64,000 nucleotides of DNA from Marinobacter sp. F3R11. Its GTDB lineage: Bacteria > Pseudomonadota > Gammaproteobacteria > Pseudomonadales > Oleiphilaceae. The stretch covers positions 850,516 through 914,515 of the forward strand of contig NZ_QOCH01000015.1 of NCBI RefSeq assembly GCF_003318275.1, in the 5' to 3' direction. Shown in pieces: positions 53,965 to 62,488 of this stretch. Under the pieces are notes generated by a model. It saw nothing but the letters and a program-made list of their open reading frames with translations. It made no database searches and was not told the origin of the DNA. The position numbers were made by a program, and so were the translations under genes. Every line of letters begins with the position of its first letter. The stretch's first letter is position 1.

Positions 53965-55226
53965 ATTTTATCGCTTACCGACAGCCCGTTAATGACTGCC
54001 CTGCGTCCGCCGGTGCCCATGGCTTTGCGGGCAAACAGTCGCTTGGCACCAGGGAACAGATCCAGACCCACCAGCCCGGCATCACGGGCTACGGCCATTG
54101 GTGCCGGCGATTTACCAAAGATACGGATCAGAGAGTCCGAGAATTGTACAGTTTGCTTCCAGTCCGGGCGGTGCAACTCATGGTAACGGCGCAAAATCTG
54201 AAAGTCGCCCGGCGACCGGCCCTGTTCAGCAGCCAGCCGGAACTGCTCTGCCAGAGTCATCAGCCCCCGCAACGCCAGGTTAAAGCCCTGCCCGGCAACC
54301 GGATGCAAAGCGTGCGCGGCATTACCTACAAGTGCTACGCCTGGCCGTACCGGCTCATCAACCGTGGTCAGTGTCAGAGGGTAGTGATTACATTCACCAA
54401 TCCGCGTAAACCGGCCCAGTCTCCAGCCAAACCTATCCTGAAGCCGCTGACATTTGTCCCCATCGGACATTGCCAGAACTTCTTCAAGTTCCTTATCACT
54501 CAGTGTCCAGACCAGTGTCGACTGCTGACCGGCACGAGACGGTGAGCCGTGAGGCAACAGGGCCATAGGCCCGGCATCGGTAAAGCGCTCGAATGCGGTG
54601 AACTGATGGCTGTCGCTGGTGGAGACGTTCGCAATCAGAGCATTCTGCTCATAGCCATGATGCCTGGGCTGGAACCCGAGTTTCTCTCTCAGCCCGGAAC
54701 GACCACCATCTGCAACAATCAGACATTGACCAGTGATTGTGCAAGTTCCATCGCCAGTCTTTACGGCAACGCTCACACTTTGCGGGCAAGACTCCATACC
54801 AGTGACCTCCGCCGGCGCCTGCCACTGGGTATTCGTGTCCAGCAACGCCCGCATCAGGCACAAGCCCATCCACCGATTATCCACCACATAACCCAGGGCC
54901 TGCTGCCCGTATTCACTGGCTGCCAGGCGGGTGGCACCAAAGTGGCCCCGGTCGGAGACGTGAATATGCCGGATAGGCGTTGCATGCTCAGATAACCGTG
55001 TCCAGAGCCCCAGCTCTTCGAATACCAGCCGCGAGCCCCAGGCCAGCGCTGTAGAACGAGCGTCATAGCTGGGCTGGTAGGCATCGGGCAAGGCATCTGC
55101 AGACAATGGAAAAGCCTCGACCACGGTCACCCTCAACGCTGGCGCAGTTCTGGCAAGAGCCAGGGCCAGTGTCGCACCGGCAAGTCCGCCGCCAGCAATG
55201 ATCACATCGGTATCGGAGTGTGTCAC
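53961..55226 (-). CDS. ubiH: 2-octaprenyl-6-methoxyphenol hydroxylase UbiH
   Basis: 421 residues. Flavin monooxygenase with an N-terminal IIAGGGLAGATLALAL FAD motif, IVADGGRSGLREKLG in the middle and the C-terminal GNAAHALHPVAGQGFNLALR. It hydroxylates the C1 position in ubiquinone synthesis. Starts four bases after the pepP stop. YDARSTALAWGSRL early in the protein is typical of UbiH. Confidence 0.93.
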   Translation of the reverse strand: MTHSDTDVIIAGGGLAGATLALALARTAPALRVTVVEAFPLSADALPDAYQPSYDARSTALAWGSRLVFEELGLWTRLSEHATPIRHIHVSDRGHFGATRLAASEYGQQALGYVVDNRWMGLCLMRALLDTNTQWQAPAEVTGMESCPQSVSVAVKTGDGTCTITGQCLIVADGGRSGLREKLGFQPRHHGYEQNALIANVSTSDSHQFTAFERFTDAGPMALLPHGSPSRAGQQSTLVWTLSDKELEEVLAMSDGDKCQRLQDRFGWRLGRFTRIGECNHYPLTLTTVDEPVRPGVALVGNAAHALHPVAGQGFNLALRGLMTLAEQFRLAAEQGRSPGDFQILRRYHELHRPDWKQTVQFSDSLIRIFGKSPAPMAVARDAGLVGLDLFPGAKRLFARKAMGTGGRRAVINGLSVSDKI

Positions 55227-55230
55227 AGGC

Positions 55231-56550
55231 TCATCCCGCCATCAGTGCTTCGATCTCATCAACCGTTTTAGGCACGCCGTTTGTCAGTACCCGGCAACCC
55301 TCTTTGGTCACCACTACGTCGTCTTCAATACGGATTCCAATACCACGCCATTTTTCGTCCACATCGGTATTATTCGGCGCGATATACAGGCCTGGCTCAA
55401 CCGTCAACACCATACCCGGCTCAAGCAACCGCCAGGCTTCACCAACTTTGTAATCGCCTACATCGTGCACATCCAGCCCCAACCAGTGGCCAGTACGGTG
55501 CATGAAGAAGGGTTTGAAGGCTTCGCTGGCAATGGCATCATCAACTGTGCCCGTCAAAATACCCAGATCAATCAACCCTGCAGTCAGCACTCTCAAGGCT
55601 GCTTCGTGGGGATGGTTCCAGTGATTACCGGGGCGAACCGCATCAATGGCCGCATACTGGGACTCCAGCACCACGTCGTAGACTGCCCGCTGTTCAGGGC
55701 TGAACTTGCCGCTGACAGGGAAGGTCCGGGTGATGTCAGATGCGTAGCATTCCACTTCACAGCCTGCATCAATCAGTACCAGATCGCCCTCATGCAGAGG
55801 CGCTGTATTCTCGATGTAATGCAGGATGCAGCCATTGGCACCACTACCAACAATGGACGGGTAAGCCGTAGACCGGGCCCCATGCTCCATGAAAGTATGA
55901 ATCAGCTCGGCCTCAAGGTTATATTCATTACCACCCTTCCTGGCACGCTTCATCGCACGGACATGGGCTTCGGCACTGATTTCACCGGCGCGCGCCATAG
56001 CTTTGATCTCGTTCGCACTCTTGTATAGGCGCAGATCGTGCAGCAGATGCTCCAGCGATACGAACTCACCCGGCGGATGGGCACCGCTTTTTACCTTGCT
56101 GCGAAGAACCTTGACCCAGTCCATAACCCGGGTATCGAAACCCTGGTCTTTGCCCAGCGGGTAATACACCCGGCTGCGCCCTTCGATCATACCCGGCAGG
56201 ATGTCATCGATATCGGATACCGGGAAGGCGTCGTCCAGTCCGTAACCTTCGATTGCCCCCTCGGGGCCTACAAGAAACCCATCCCATAGTTCCTTTTCGG
56301 GGTCTTTCTCTTTGCAGAACAGTACCGACTCCCCGTACTCCCGGCCCGGAATCAGTGCTAATACCGCCTCAGGCTCGCCAAAACCGGTCAGGTACTGGAA
56401 ATCACTGTCCTGACGGAATGGGTGCAACACATCCCGGTTCCGGACACGTTCAGGCGCAGCCGGAATAATGGCTATGCTGTCTGGTGCCATGCGTTCCATC
56501 AGTTTGCGACGGCGCTCGGCAAATTCTTTGACGGGTATAATAGATGACAT
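55231..56550 (-). CDS. pepP: Xaa-Pro aminopeptidase PepP
   Basis: 439 residues. Removes N-terminal residues ahead of proline. N-terminal domain plus a creatinase-like metal-binding domain; the metal ligands are seen in LIDAGCEVECYASDITRTFP (two Asp), FMHRTGHWLGLDVHDVG (His), LTVEPGLYI (Glu) and RIEDDVVV (Glu). Cytoplasmic. In the ygfB-pepP-ubiH-ubiI order of gammaproteobacteria. Confidence 0.96.
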   Translation of the reverse strand: MSSIIPVKEFAERRRKLMERMAPDSIAIIPAAPERVRNRDVLHPFRQDSDFQYLTGFGEPEAVLALIPGREYGESVLFCKEKDPEKELWDGFLVGPEGAIEGYGLDDAFPVSDIDDILPGMIEGRSRVYYPLGKDQGFDTRVMDWVKVLRSKVKSGAHPPGEFVSLEHLLHDLRLYKSANEIKAMARAGEISAEAHVRAMKRARKGGNEYNLEAELIHTFMEHGARSTAYPSIVGSGANGCILHYIENTAPLHEGDLVLIDAGCEVECYASDITRTFPVSGKFSPEQRAVYDVVLESQYAAIDAVRPGNHWNHPHEAALRVLTAGLIDLGILTGTVDDAIASEAFKPFFMHRTGHWLGLDVHDVGDYKVGEAWRLLEPGMVLTVEPGLYIAPNNTDVDEKWRGIGIRIEDDVVVTKEGCRVLTNGVPKTVDEIEALMAG

Positions 56551-56577
56551 GGATTCTCCCGCAGTATGTGAGGTGCT

Positions 56578-57168
56578 TTAGTGCAGCGTTGGCGCTAGCG
56601 GTGCCGGTTTTTCCGGAGGATTGAACTCGGTGAATACGGCCAGAGCCCCGAGCCGGATGTACTCCGTTATCTCCATCAGCTGCTGCTCGCTTTCCTGGTC
56701 AGATTCCTGGTCTTCCGAAACCTGGCTGATAGCCACCATGTCTTCGATCAGCTCACGAATTTCTTCCGGAGCTTCGCCCAGGGATTCCCCCGCAGCCAGG
56801 GCCATACCTTCAAGAAAACCACGCACCCAGGCCACCAGGGCTTCCAGGCGTTGATCGATCGCATAGTCATCATCAGGCAGCAGTGGATGGAAGCTCATAT
56901 CCGCTGACTTCAGGAAATTCAGTGTTTGTCCGTAGGCCTCGTTCATGAATACGGACAAGTCACTGGATTCTCCGGCCGCACTCTCGGGCAGCCCCATGTG
57001 TTCGCAAACCATGGCCAGCCACTCATCTTCCTCTATGCGTGATCCGGCCGCCAGGCGACCGCAAAGTGCACCGTGCAGTTCGGAAGGATGACTGAAGGCT
57101 TTATGAACGCTGAATACGTTGGCCCAGCGCTCGAATTCTGCGGCATAAGCAGTGTCGGTTTCTGACAT
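56578..57168 (-). CDS. ygfB: UPF0149 family protein YgfB
   Basis: About 196 residues, mostly helical. The segment ELHGALCGRLAAGS near the start and WVRGFLEGMALA are typical of YgfB/UPF0149. In P. aeruginosa YgfB has been reported to affect ampDh3 expression and beta-lactam resistance; its role here is unknown. It is first in the ygfB-pepP-ubiH-ubiI unit. ATG at 57168 is used; the frame also opens at TTG 57180, but that start sits directly on the ribosome binding site. Confidence 0.93.
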   Translation of the reverse strand: MSETDTAYAAEFERWANVFSVHKAFSHPSELHGALCGRLAAGSRIEEDEWLAMVCEHMGLPESAAGESSDLSVFMNEAYGQTLNFLKSADMSFHPLLPDDDYAIDQRLEALVAWVRGFLEGMALAAGESLGEAPEEIRELIEDMVAISQVSEDQESDQESEQQLMEITEYIRLGALAVFTEFNPPEKPAPLAPTLH

Positions 57169-57266
57169 GAACCAAGACAATCCTGTGTTGTGGAGTATGA
57201 GGGCTATCCTAGCATTCAGGCGCCATCAAGGCACTCGCCAGTTGATTTTCACAGAGCAAGGGAGGA

Positions 57267-57282
57267 ATATGTTATAACATAT
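57267..57282. promoter_or_regulatory. Zur box before the histidine-rich zinc protein gene
   Basis: ATATGTTATAACATAT is a perfect 16-base palindrome that matches the core of gammaproteobacterial Zur sites (consensus with GTTATAAC-type centre). It lies 25 bases before the zrgA start codon, so Zur with zinc would block transcription. Confidence 0.8.
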
Positions 57283-57306
57283 CAATCACCTCTACAGGAC
57301 AGCGAG

Positions 57307-57966
57307 ATGTTCCCTAAAAAGCTCTTGGCATCATCCATTGTATCGGCACTTCTCACCGCGACCGTCAGCTCACACGTTATAGCCGCAGACAATCCTGGCG
57401 CGCATCAGCACGGGCACGCCGATATGCAGCTTGCATTCAGTGCTGATGAGGTTGAAGTCCTGCTGCAATCAGCAGCTGGAAACCTGCTTGGTTTTGAACA
57501 CCTTCCGCGCACGCCAGAGGATCACCAGGCGATAGAGAAGCTTACCAACTGGCTTGAAGAAACCCCGCTGATTAACACGCCGGAATCAACCTGCATCGTG
57601 AAAACCACGACGGTTCAGCATGAAGTTACCGGCGGCCATCATGATGACCATGACCACGATGAGCACGAGCATCACGACCACGATGACCATGACGAACATG
57701 ACCATGATGAACATGAGCATGACGAACACGAGCATGACGAACACGAGCATGACGAACACGAGCATGACCATGAAAGCCAGCATACCGATATCACAGTAAC
57801 CCAGACGTTAAGCTGCCAGGGGCTCGACAAGGCATCCGCTCTGACCACACCGCTCACCACCCGTTTTTCTGGCATCGAAGATCTCGATGTTGCCTGGGCC
57901 GGTCCGGATGGACAGGGTGCATCGCGCCTGGAGCACGGAGAGAGCTCATTCAAACTCGGGCTCTAG
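57307..57966 (+). CDS. zrgA: ZrgA-like exported histidine-rich zinc uptake protein (DUF2796)
   Basis: 219 residues with a signal peptide (cut near SSHVIAADN), so periplasmic. Ahead of the tail is GAHQHGHADMQLAF, then a run of His/Asp/Glu repeats (HDDHDHDEHEHHDHDDHDEHD and similar) at about residues 112-155 that should bind zinc. It fits the ZrgA family of V. cholerae-type zinc import. Frame opens at 57190, but the ATG at 57307 gives the signal peptide and lies after the Zur box. A neighbouring ABC pair and a DUF3299 gene complete the locus. Confidence 0.88.
   Translation: MFPKKLLASSIVSALLTATVSSHVIAADNPGAHQHGHADMQLAFSADEVEVLLQSAAGNLLGFEHLPRTPEDHQAIEKLTNWLEETPLINTPESTCIVKTTTVQHEVTGGHHDDHDHDEHEHHDHDDHDEHDHDEHEHDEHEHDEHEHDEHEHDHESQHTDITVTQTLSCQGLDKASALTTPLTTRFSGIEDLDVAWAGPDGQGASRLEHGESSFKLGL
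57715..57768 (+). repeat. Tandem repeat in the zinc-binding segment
   Basis: GAGCATGACGAACAC repeats in tandem three times and a partial fourth, coding EHDEH units of the histidine-rich region. A 15-base period keeps the reading frame, so copy number could vary without a frameshift. Confidence 0.85.
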
Positions 57967-57968
57967 GG

Positions 57969-58499
57969 TTATTCCCTGTAGGGCGTGACCGCTTCTGCCG
58001 TCATTGAATAGGAGGACGTACCTATGTCGGTTTCCGTACGATCGATAACCAGTGTACCTTCAACCCAGACGGGATCGTACAGAGCCTCGAGCTTGAACCC
58101 CTCCTTGTACTTGATGTGAATAATCTGGTTAGGCGGCGGGGGCGGCACATGGATACAGGCGCCATAATAGGGCACCAGAAAAAATTCCAGAATGAGCATG
58201 TCTTTGGTTGTTTTGAGTGGCACTACAAAACCGGGGATCCGGCCTTGAACGCTAGCCATCTCCGGAACAACCCTCCCGGTCATTATTTCGTCCGGCAGCA
58301 AAGGCGGGCCGTCGCCCTCGTGCTCAAGTTCTGGCATATTTTCAAGCAAAGCAAGATCTTCGGCAGGCATCAGGTCCAGCCAGTCGATTTCGCGCAATTC
58401 CTGCTTCGTTTCTGAGTGTGCCGGAAGGGTTGCACTCAGCAGCGCAACCAGCAGAACCGGAAAGAGCACCCCTGCAGGGCAACGTAAGGACTGGATCAT
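57969..58499 (-). CDS. DUF3299 lipoprotein-like exported protein of the Zrg locus
   Basis: 176 residues with a signal peptide (cut near LPAHS). The family segment MLILEFFLVPYYGACIHVPPPPPNQIIHIKY, with a Cys-His pair in ACIHVPPPPPNQ, suggests metal binding. Homologues are found with ZrgA and ABC genes in Vibrio-type zinc systems. Start ATG at 58499 has GGAGAG upstream; the frame open to 58559 overlaps the divergent ABC promoter and was not used. It is convergent with zrgA, with one base pair between stop codons. Confidence 0.83.
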   Translation of the reverse strand: MIQSLRCPAGVLFPVLLVALLSATLPAHSETKQELREIDWLDLMPAEDLALLENMPELEHEGDGPPLLPDEIMTGRVVPEMASVQGRIPGFVVPLKTTKDMLILEFFLVPYYGACIHVPPPPPNQIIHIKYKEGFKLEALYDPVWVEGTLVIDRTETDIGTSSYSMTAEAVTPYRE

Positions 58500-58585
58500 C
58501 AGTAAAACTCTCCGAAAAACTGACAGCGAAGTATACGCCGGCGAATCTATGCCAGACATAATACACGGGGCGGGTAAGGATCAAC

Positions 58586-59302
58586 ATGAATAGCCAGTCA
58601 GAATCCAGTACGCAAAGACCTGCAGATGAAACCGCGGCCATTGAAGTCAAAGACCTCACATTCCGCTGGGACAAACATCAGCCGGCACTTACATTCCCGG
58701 ATTTACGCCTGCCACAAGGCGAGCACCTTTTCCTTCACGGCCCCAGCGGAACCGGAAAGAGTACGTTTCTGAGCCTGCTGGCAGGCATGCTTCCGCCAGC
58801 AACTGGCAGCATCAGCCTGTTGGGAACAGCCATTCAGAAACTGGGTGCAGGTAAACGTGACCGATTCCGGGCTGACCATATTGGCGTTATCTTCCAGCAG
58901 TTCAATCTGGTGCCTTATCTCACGACCGAAGCCAACGTAACCTTGCCCTGCAGGCTCTCGCGAACGCGCAAGGCCTCAACAGGCGAGACTCCGGCTAGCT
59001 CCGCCCACCGGTTGCTGACCGCACTCGCCATTCCGGAAAGCCACTGGCAAAGAAAAGTCACGCAACTGAGTATTGGCCAGCAACAACGCATTGCCGCCGC
59101 CCGCGCGCTGATCGGAGCGCCTGAGATAATTCTGGCAGACGAACCCACATCTGCTCTGGACAGTGACAATCGTGACCGTTTCATCAATCTGTTGCTGACA
59201 CTGGCTGAAGAACGCAACACCTCCGTGTTGTTTGTGAGCCATGACCGTTCTCTGGCTCAGCGTTTCCACCATCAGATTCAACTCGGGCAGGTACCGGCAT
59301 GA
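58586..59302 (+). CDS. ABC transporter ATPase of the Zrg-like system
   Basis: 238 residues. Walker A GPSGTGKST, Walker B ILADEPTSALD, signature QLSIGQQQR (Ile instead of the usual Gly), switch His in FVSHDRS. LolD/MacB type. It pairs with the FtsX-like permease that overlaps it by four bases. In Zrg-type loci such a pair supports zinc uptake. AAGGATC precedes the ATG. Confidence 0.88.
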   Translation: MNSQSESSTQRPADETAAIEVKDLTFRWDKHQPALTFPDLRLPQGEHLFLHGPSGTGKSTFLSLLAGMLPPATGSISLLGTAIQKLGAGKRDRFRADHIGVIFQQFNLVPYLTTEANVTLPCRLSRTRKASTGETPASSAHRLLTALAIPESHWQRKVTQLSIGQQQRIAAARALIGAPEIILADEPTSALDSDNRDRFINLLLTLAEERNTSVLFVSHDRSLAQRFHHQIQLGQVPA

Positions 59303-60573
59303 AGGCTCGTCTGGCAATCTCACTGGCAACCGCGAGCCTCTGGCACAGACGTAAAGTACTGGCTCTGGTGTGCCTCACCCTCACTCTGAGCGTCACCTTA
59401 CTGCTCGGCATCCAGTATCTGCGCACAGAAGTAAAACAGTCCTTTACCAGCACTATCAGCGATACAGACCTGATCATCGGTGCCCGCAGCGGTCAAATCA
59501 ACTTGTTGCTGTACACGGTATTTCATATCGGCGATGCAACAAATAACATCCGGTGGTCTACATTTCAGGAACTCAAACAAGATACCCGCATTGACTGGCT
59601 GATCCCCATTTCGCTGGGCGACAGTTACAAAGGGTTTCGGGTTGTCGGCACAGACGAAAGCTTTGGCAAGCACTTCCGGTTCGGGCGTGGGCAGCCTCTG
59701 ACTCTGGCGAGTGGCCAGTGGTTTGACGGAGTATTCGACGTGGTTCTGGGGGCGGGCGTGGCCAAAAAACTGAATCATGCCCTTGATGACAAAATTATAC
59801 TTTCCCACGGCGGCGGCAGTACCAGCTTCTCCAACCACACAAATACACCGTTCACCGTGACCGGCATCCTTGAACCCACAGGGACACCGGTGGACCAGGC
59901 GGTCTATATCAGCCTGCAAGGAATGGAAGCCATACATGTAGGCTGGGAGTCCGGCGTTGCCATTCCGGGCCGTACACTCACGCCAGAACAAGCTGAGGGC
60001 CGGAATTTTACACCCAGCGCCATTACCGCCGTGTTCGCCGGACTGGATCGCAAGATCCTCACATTCCGCGTGCAGCGCGACCTGAATCAATACACGGGTG
60101 AACCTCTCTCTGCGATTCTGCCTGGCGTCGCCCTGAGCGAACTCTGGCGGCTGATGAGTCAGTTTGAGCGTGCGCTGCTGGGTATAACCGGTTTCGTGGT
60201 CATTACCAGCCTGATCGGATTAATTGCGGTTCTCCTCACACTGCAAACCCAGCGGGCTCATGAAATAGCAATCCTGCGGGCCACAGGCGCCTCCCCGGGC
60301 CTGATCGCAAGCCTGTACATCATTGAGTGCCTGGCCCTTGCAGTGGTGGCCTGCGTGATTTCACTGGCCTTGAGCACCTTCGTGGTTTCAATGCTGGGCC
60401 CCTGGCTACTCACCAATTACGGGCTTCAGGTTCAGCTCCGCCCACTGAACATTGAGGAATGGGCTCTCCTGGCGTCTGTGCCTCTGGCCGCCGTAGTGGT
60501 AGCGCTGATTCCTGCATTCAGTGCCTGGCAACAGAGCCGTTCACAAGGTTTTGGAAGCCCCGGCGAATCGTGA
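59299..60573 (+). CDS. FtsX-like ABC permease of the Zrg-like system
   Basis: 424 residues: an N-terminal membrane helix, a periplasmic MacB-like core of about 250 residues and three C-terminal helices with ILRATGASPGLIASLYIIE, the FtsX/MacB domain. Such permeases usually move lipoproteins, peptides or ligands across the inner membrane rather than classic import. The precise role in zinc supply is unknown. Confidence 0.87.
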   Translation: MKARLAISLATASLWHRRKVLALVCLTLTLSVTLLLGIQYLRTEVKQSFTSTISDTDLIIGARSGQINLLLYTVFHIGDATNNIRWSTFQELKQDTRIDWLIPISLGDSYKGFRVVGTDESFGKHFRFGRGQPLTLASGQWFDGVFDVVLGAGVAKKLNHALDDKIILSHGGGSTSFSNHTNTPFTVTGILEPTGTPVDQAVYISLQGMEAIHVGWESGVAIPGRTLTPEQAEGRNFTPSAITAVFAGLDRKILTFRVQRDLNQYTGEPLSAILPGVALSELWRLMSQFERALLGITGFVVITSLIGLIAVLLTLQTQRAHEIAILRATGASPGLIASLYIIECLALAVVACVISLALSTFVVSMLGPWLLTNYGLQVQLRPLNIEEWALLASVPLAAVVVALIPAFSAWQQSRSQGFGSPGES

Positions 60574-60706
60574 TGCACGTCTCGCGGGCGAGCAAAAACA
60601 GCTAACAGTGCCTGATGAGATCTCTTATGACAGCCATGTAAATTGACCGTCATGGCGTGCACACTTATAGTTAGGCGCAATACCTTCAACCTATGCTGGG
60701 CACGTC

Positions 60707-60913
60707 ATGGAACAGTCCGAAGTACAAGCATTAGCGGACAAGCTGGACAAGCTGATCGAACACTGTCAGAAACTGGAGCAGGACAACGCCACTCTGAGGC
60801 AGCTGCAGGATGACTGGAACCGGGAACGGTCCCAGCTTATGCACAAAAATGATCTTGCCAAAAACAAGATCGAAGCCATGATCGGCCGCCTTCGGGCGCT
60901 GGAGCATCACTGA
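60707..60913 (+). CDS. ZapB-like coiled-coil protein (TIGR02449 type)
   Basis: 68 residues, almost wholly a coiled coil: VQALADKLDKLIEHCQKLEQ then DNATLRQLQDDWNRERSQL. Proteins of this type sit just before zapA in gammaproteobacteria and are thought to assist cell division. Its stop overlaps the zapA start by one base (TGATG), indicating coupling. Confidence 0.88.
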   Translation: MEQSEVQALADKLDKLIEHCQKLEQDNATLRQLQDDWNRERSQLMHKNDLAKNKIEAMIGRLRALEHH

Positions 60914-61209
60914 TGTCTAAGCAAGCCACTACCGTTGAGGTCAAAATTCTCGACAAGGAATACCTGGTCTCCTGCCCCCCGGAAGAACAGGAAGCCCTCA
61001 TTCGTGCAGCCAGACACCTGGATAATAAAATGCGCGAAATACGCACCAGCGGTAAGGTATTCGGAACTGAGCGCATTGCCGTGATGGCAGCCCTGAACAT
61101 GACCCACGAACTGCTTGAGCGGGATACCATGTCTGACGCCACCAGCAGCTTGTTAAAAGCCATGGACAGCAAGCTGGAAAACGCCCTCGGAAAGCCCTCC
61201 AGCCACTGA
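60913..61209 (+). CDS. zapA: Cell division protein ZapA
   Basis: 98 residues. ZapA crosslinks FtsZ filaments. N-terminal strand region VEVKILDKEYLVSCPPEEQEAL then a long C-terminal helix for dimerisation. Overlaps the coiled-coil gene start and precedes 6S RNA, the conserved order in this group. Confidence 0.94.
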   Translation: MSKQATTVEVKILDKEYLVSCPPEEQEALIRAARHLDNKMREIRTSGKVFGTERIAVMAALNMTHELLERDTMSDATSSLLKAMDSKLENALGKPSSH

Positions 61210-61234
61210 AACTGTGAAGATTCCGCGATAGGTG

Positions 61235-61265
61235 TTGCAATCAGCCCCGGGTCTGACCCTATAAT
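61235..61265 (+). promoter_or_regulatory. Promoter for 6S RNA
   Basis: TTGCAA (61235-61240) and a perfect TATAAT (61260-61265) with a 19-base spacer, about 7 bases before the probable 6S RNA start. The spacer is longer than ideal. Confidence 0.6.
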
Positions 61266-61270
61266 GATTT

Positions 61271-61450
61271 TACTTCCTGGGCTGTTCGCTGGTCGGATTC
61301 GTCCTCGAGCCGATGCGCACTACCCAGGTGGCCACTACAGGGCATTGTGAGCATGTCCCCGTCAGGGGAAAGCCTAATATGTCACAGCGGCCACCGACCT
61401 TGAACTTTGGGTTCAAGGGCCACATCTGATAACGGCAGTCCGGGAAGTTT
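61271..61450 (+). ncRNA. ssrS: 6S RNA
   Basis: About 180 bases between zapA and fau, the conserved place of 6S RNA, which binds sigma-70 RNA polymerase and dampens transcription in stationary phase. Near the 3' part is ACCTTGAACTTTGGGTTCAA, matching the conserved hairpin of other gammaproteobacterial 6S RNAs, preceded by GAGCATGTCCCCG. The ends pair: ACTTCCTGGGCTG (5' end) with CAGTCCGGGAAGT (3' end). A TATAAT box sits just upstream. Exact ends are approximate. Confidence 0.92.
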
Positions 61451-61454
61451 CATT

Positions 61455-62087
61455 TTGAGCCAACGTATCGACTCACTCTCTTCTGAATCCGGTTTACTCT
61501 CTTTATCCCGCAACCAACTGCGCAAACAACTGCGCCAGCGCAGACGTATGTTGTCGCCCCGTGAGCAGCAACAGGCCTCTGCTTCTCTTGCCCTTAATCT
61601 GAGCCGGAATCCGGATTTACACAGAGCCAGACACATCGCCATTTATCTTCCCAACGATGGCGAGATTGATCCACACCCCTATATGGCCCTGGGGCTCCGC
61701 AAAGGCGTTAACTTCTACCTGCCGGTACTGCACCCGATTCACCCGGGGAAACTGGTGTTCAGCCCTTATTACGATGGTGTCGAATTGACAACAAATCGTT
61801 TTGGTATTCCCGAACCCTCATTCAGCAAAGGGCTCAGGAGACCGAGCTGGGCACTGGATGCCGTATTGTTCCCGCTGGTGGGATTTGATGAAAATGGTGG
61901 ACGGCTGGGAATGGGAGGCGGGTTTTACGATAGAACCTTTGCATTCAGCAGGCAGAAAGCAAGACCAGCACCAAAGCTGATAGGCTTGGCCCATGATTTC
62001 CAGAAGGTAGAAAAACTGCCCGTTGAACCCTGGGATGTGCCGCTTCACAGCATAGTGACAGACCACCGGGTTTACCGGGTTAAATGA
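61455..62087 (+). CDS. fau: 5-formyltetrahydrofolate cyclo-ligase
   Basis: 210 residues. Converts 5-formyl-THF to 5,10-methenyl-THF with ATP. Start residues RNQLRKQLRQRRR (ATP/phosphate-binding basic region) and the C-terminal GFDENGGRLGMGGGFYDRTF motif are typical. The only start giving the family N-terminus is TTG 61455, with GGAAG seven bases before it, inside the 3' end of 6S RNA. Co-transcription with 6S RNA is known for this locus in relatives. Confidence 0.92.
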   Translation: MSQRIDSLSSESGLLSLSRNQLRKQLRQRRRMLSPREQQQASASLALNLSRNPDLHRARHIAIYLPNDGEIDPHPYMALGLRKGVNFYLPVLHPIHPGKLVFSPYYDGVELTTNRFGIPEPSFSKGLRRPSWALDAVLFPLVGFDENGGRLGMGGGFYDRTFAFSRQKARPAPKLIGLAHDFQKVEKLPVEPWDVPLHSIVTDHRVYRVK

Positions 62088-62100
62088 ACCGGAAGAGATT

Positions 62101-62274
62101 TTACCGTGTCAGCGACGTTTTGAGCGTCTGCGCGGAGCTTGCCGAAACAGCGCCTTTCATTACGGTCGCAGCGGACCTGTCTTCCGACGCCTGAAGTGAA
62201 GTGAATCCGGTAATCACAAGGCCGACCGCAAAAATCAGCACAATGGCCCGGATAATATCAGGCTTACCACCCAT
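62101..62274 (-). CDS. Small one-helix membrane protein, unknown function
   Basis: 57 residues: MGGKPDIIRAIVLIFAVGLV then ITGFTSL, one hydrophobic helix (about 7-27), then a Ser/Ala/Thr-rich tail. ATG at 62274 has AGGA nine bases before it; an ATG three codons earlier sits on the AGGA. The single helix could be an uncleaved signal anchor or signal peptide (possible cleavage after LQA). No homology recognised. It is convergent with fau. Confidence 0.5.
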   Translation of the reverse strand: MGGKPDIIRAIVLIFAVGLVITGFTSLQASEDRSAATVMKGAVSASSAQTLKTSLTR

Positions 62275-62327
62275 GACACGCATTCCTGTTTCAAATTAAG
62301 GTTAAAGCTATGGAAAATCAGGGAGCT

Positions 62328-62345
62328 ATTCTTGGTTTCAAGAAT
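62328..62345. other. Inverted repeat upstream of the small membrane protein gene
   Basis: ATTCTTG-gttt-CAAGAAT, a seven-base stem with a four-base loop, 54 bases before the small gene. It may be an operator or a leader hairpin. Confidence 0.3.
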
Positions 62346-62448
62346 GTGACAAAAGACTACCACGCACTCTGATTTTTACAATTTTTAACAGGTTAAAGTT
62401 CAGTAAGATAAAGATATGAGGAAGGCAAGAGCATATTGCCAATAGAAA

Positions 62449-62476
62449 TCAGCCCGGCCATTCCTGTCCGGGCTGA
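62449..62476. terminator. Hairpin downstream of ilvA
   Basis: TCAGCCCGG (62449-62457) pairs with CCGGGCTGA (62468-62476). On the minus strand only a short T run follows (TTTC), on the + strand ctgTTTTTC. It lies 12 bases after the ilvA stop and is the likely end of that transcript, with possible activity in both directions. Confidence 0.55.
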
Positions 62477-62488
62477 CTGTTTTTCTGG

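Noticed and set aside
57715-57768. Short regular repeats, checked as a CRISPR array
   Set aside because: Fifteen-base units without spacers inside a coding region; no cas genes are nearby.
57586-57783. Minus-strand frame with repeated hydrophobic residues resembling a membrane protein
   Set aside because: It is the complement of the His/Asp/Glu repeat codons of zrgA; the hydrophobic pattern is an artefact.
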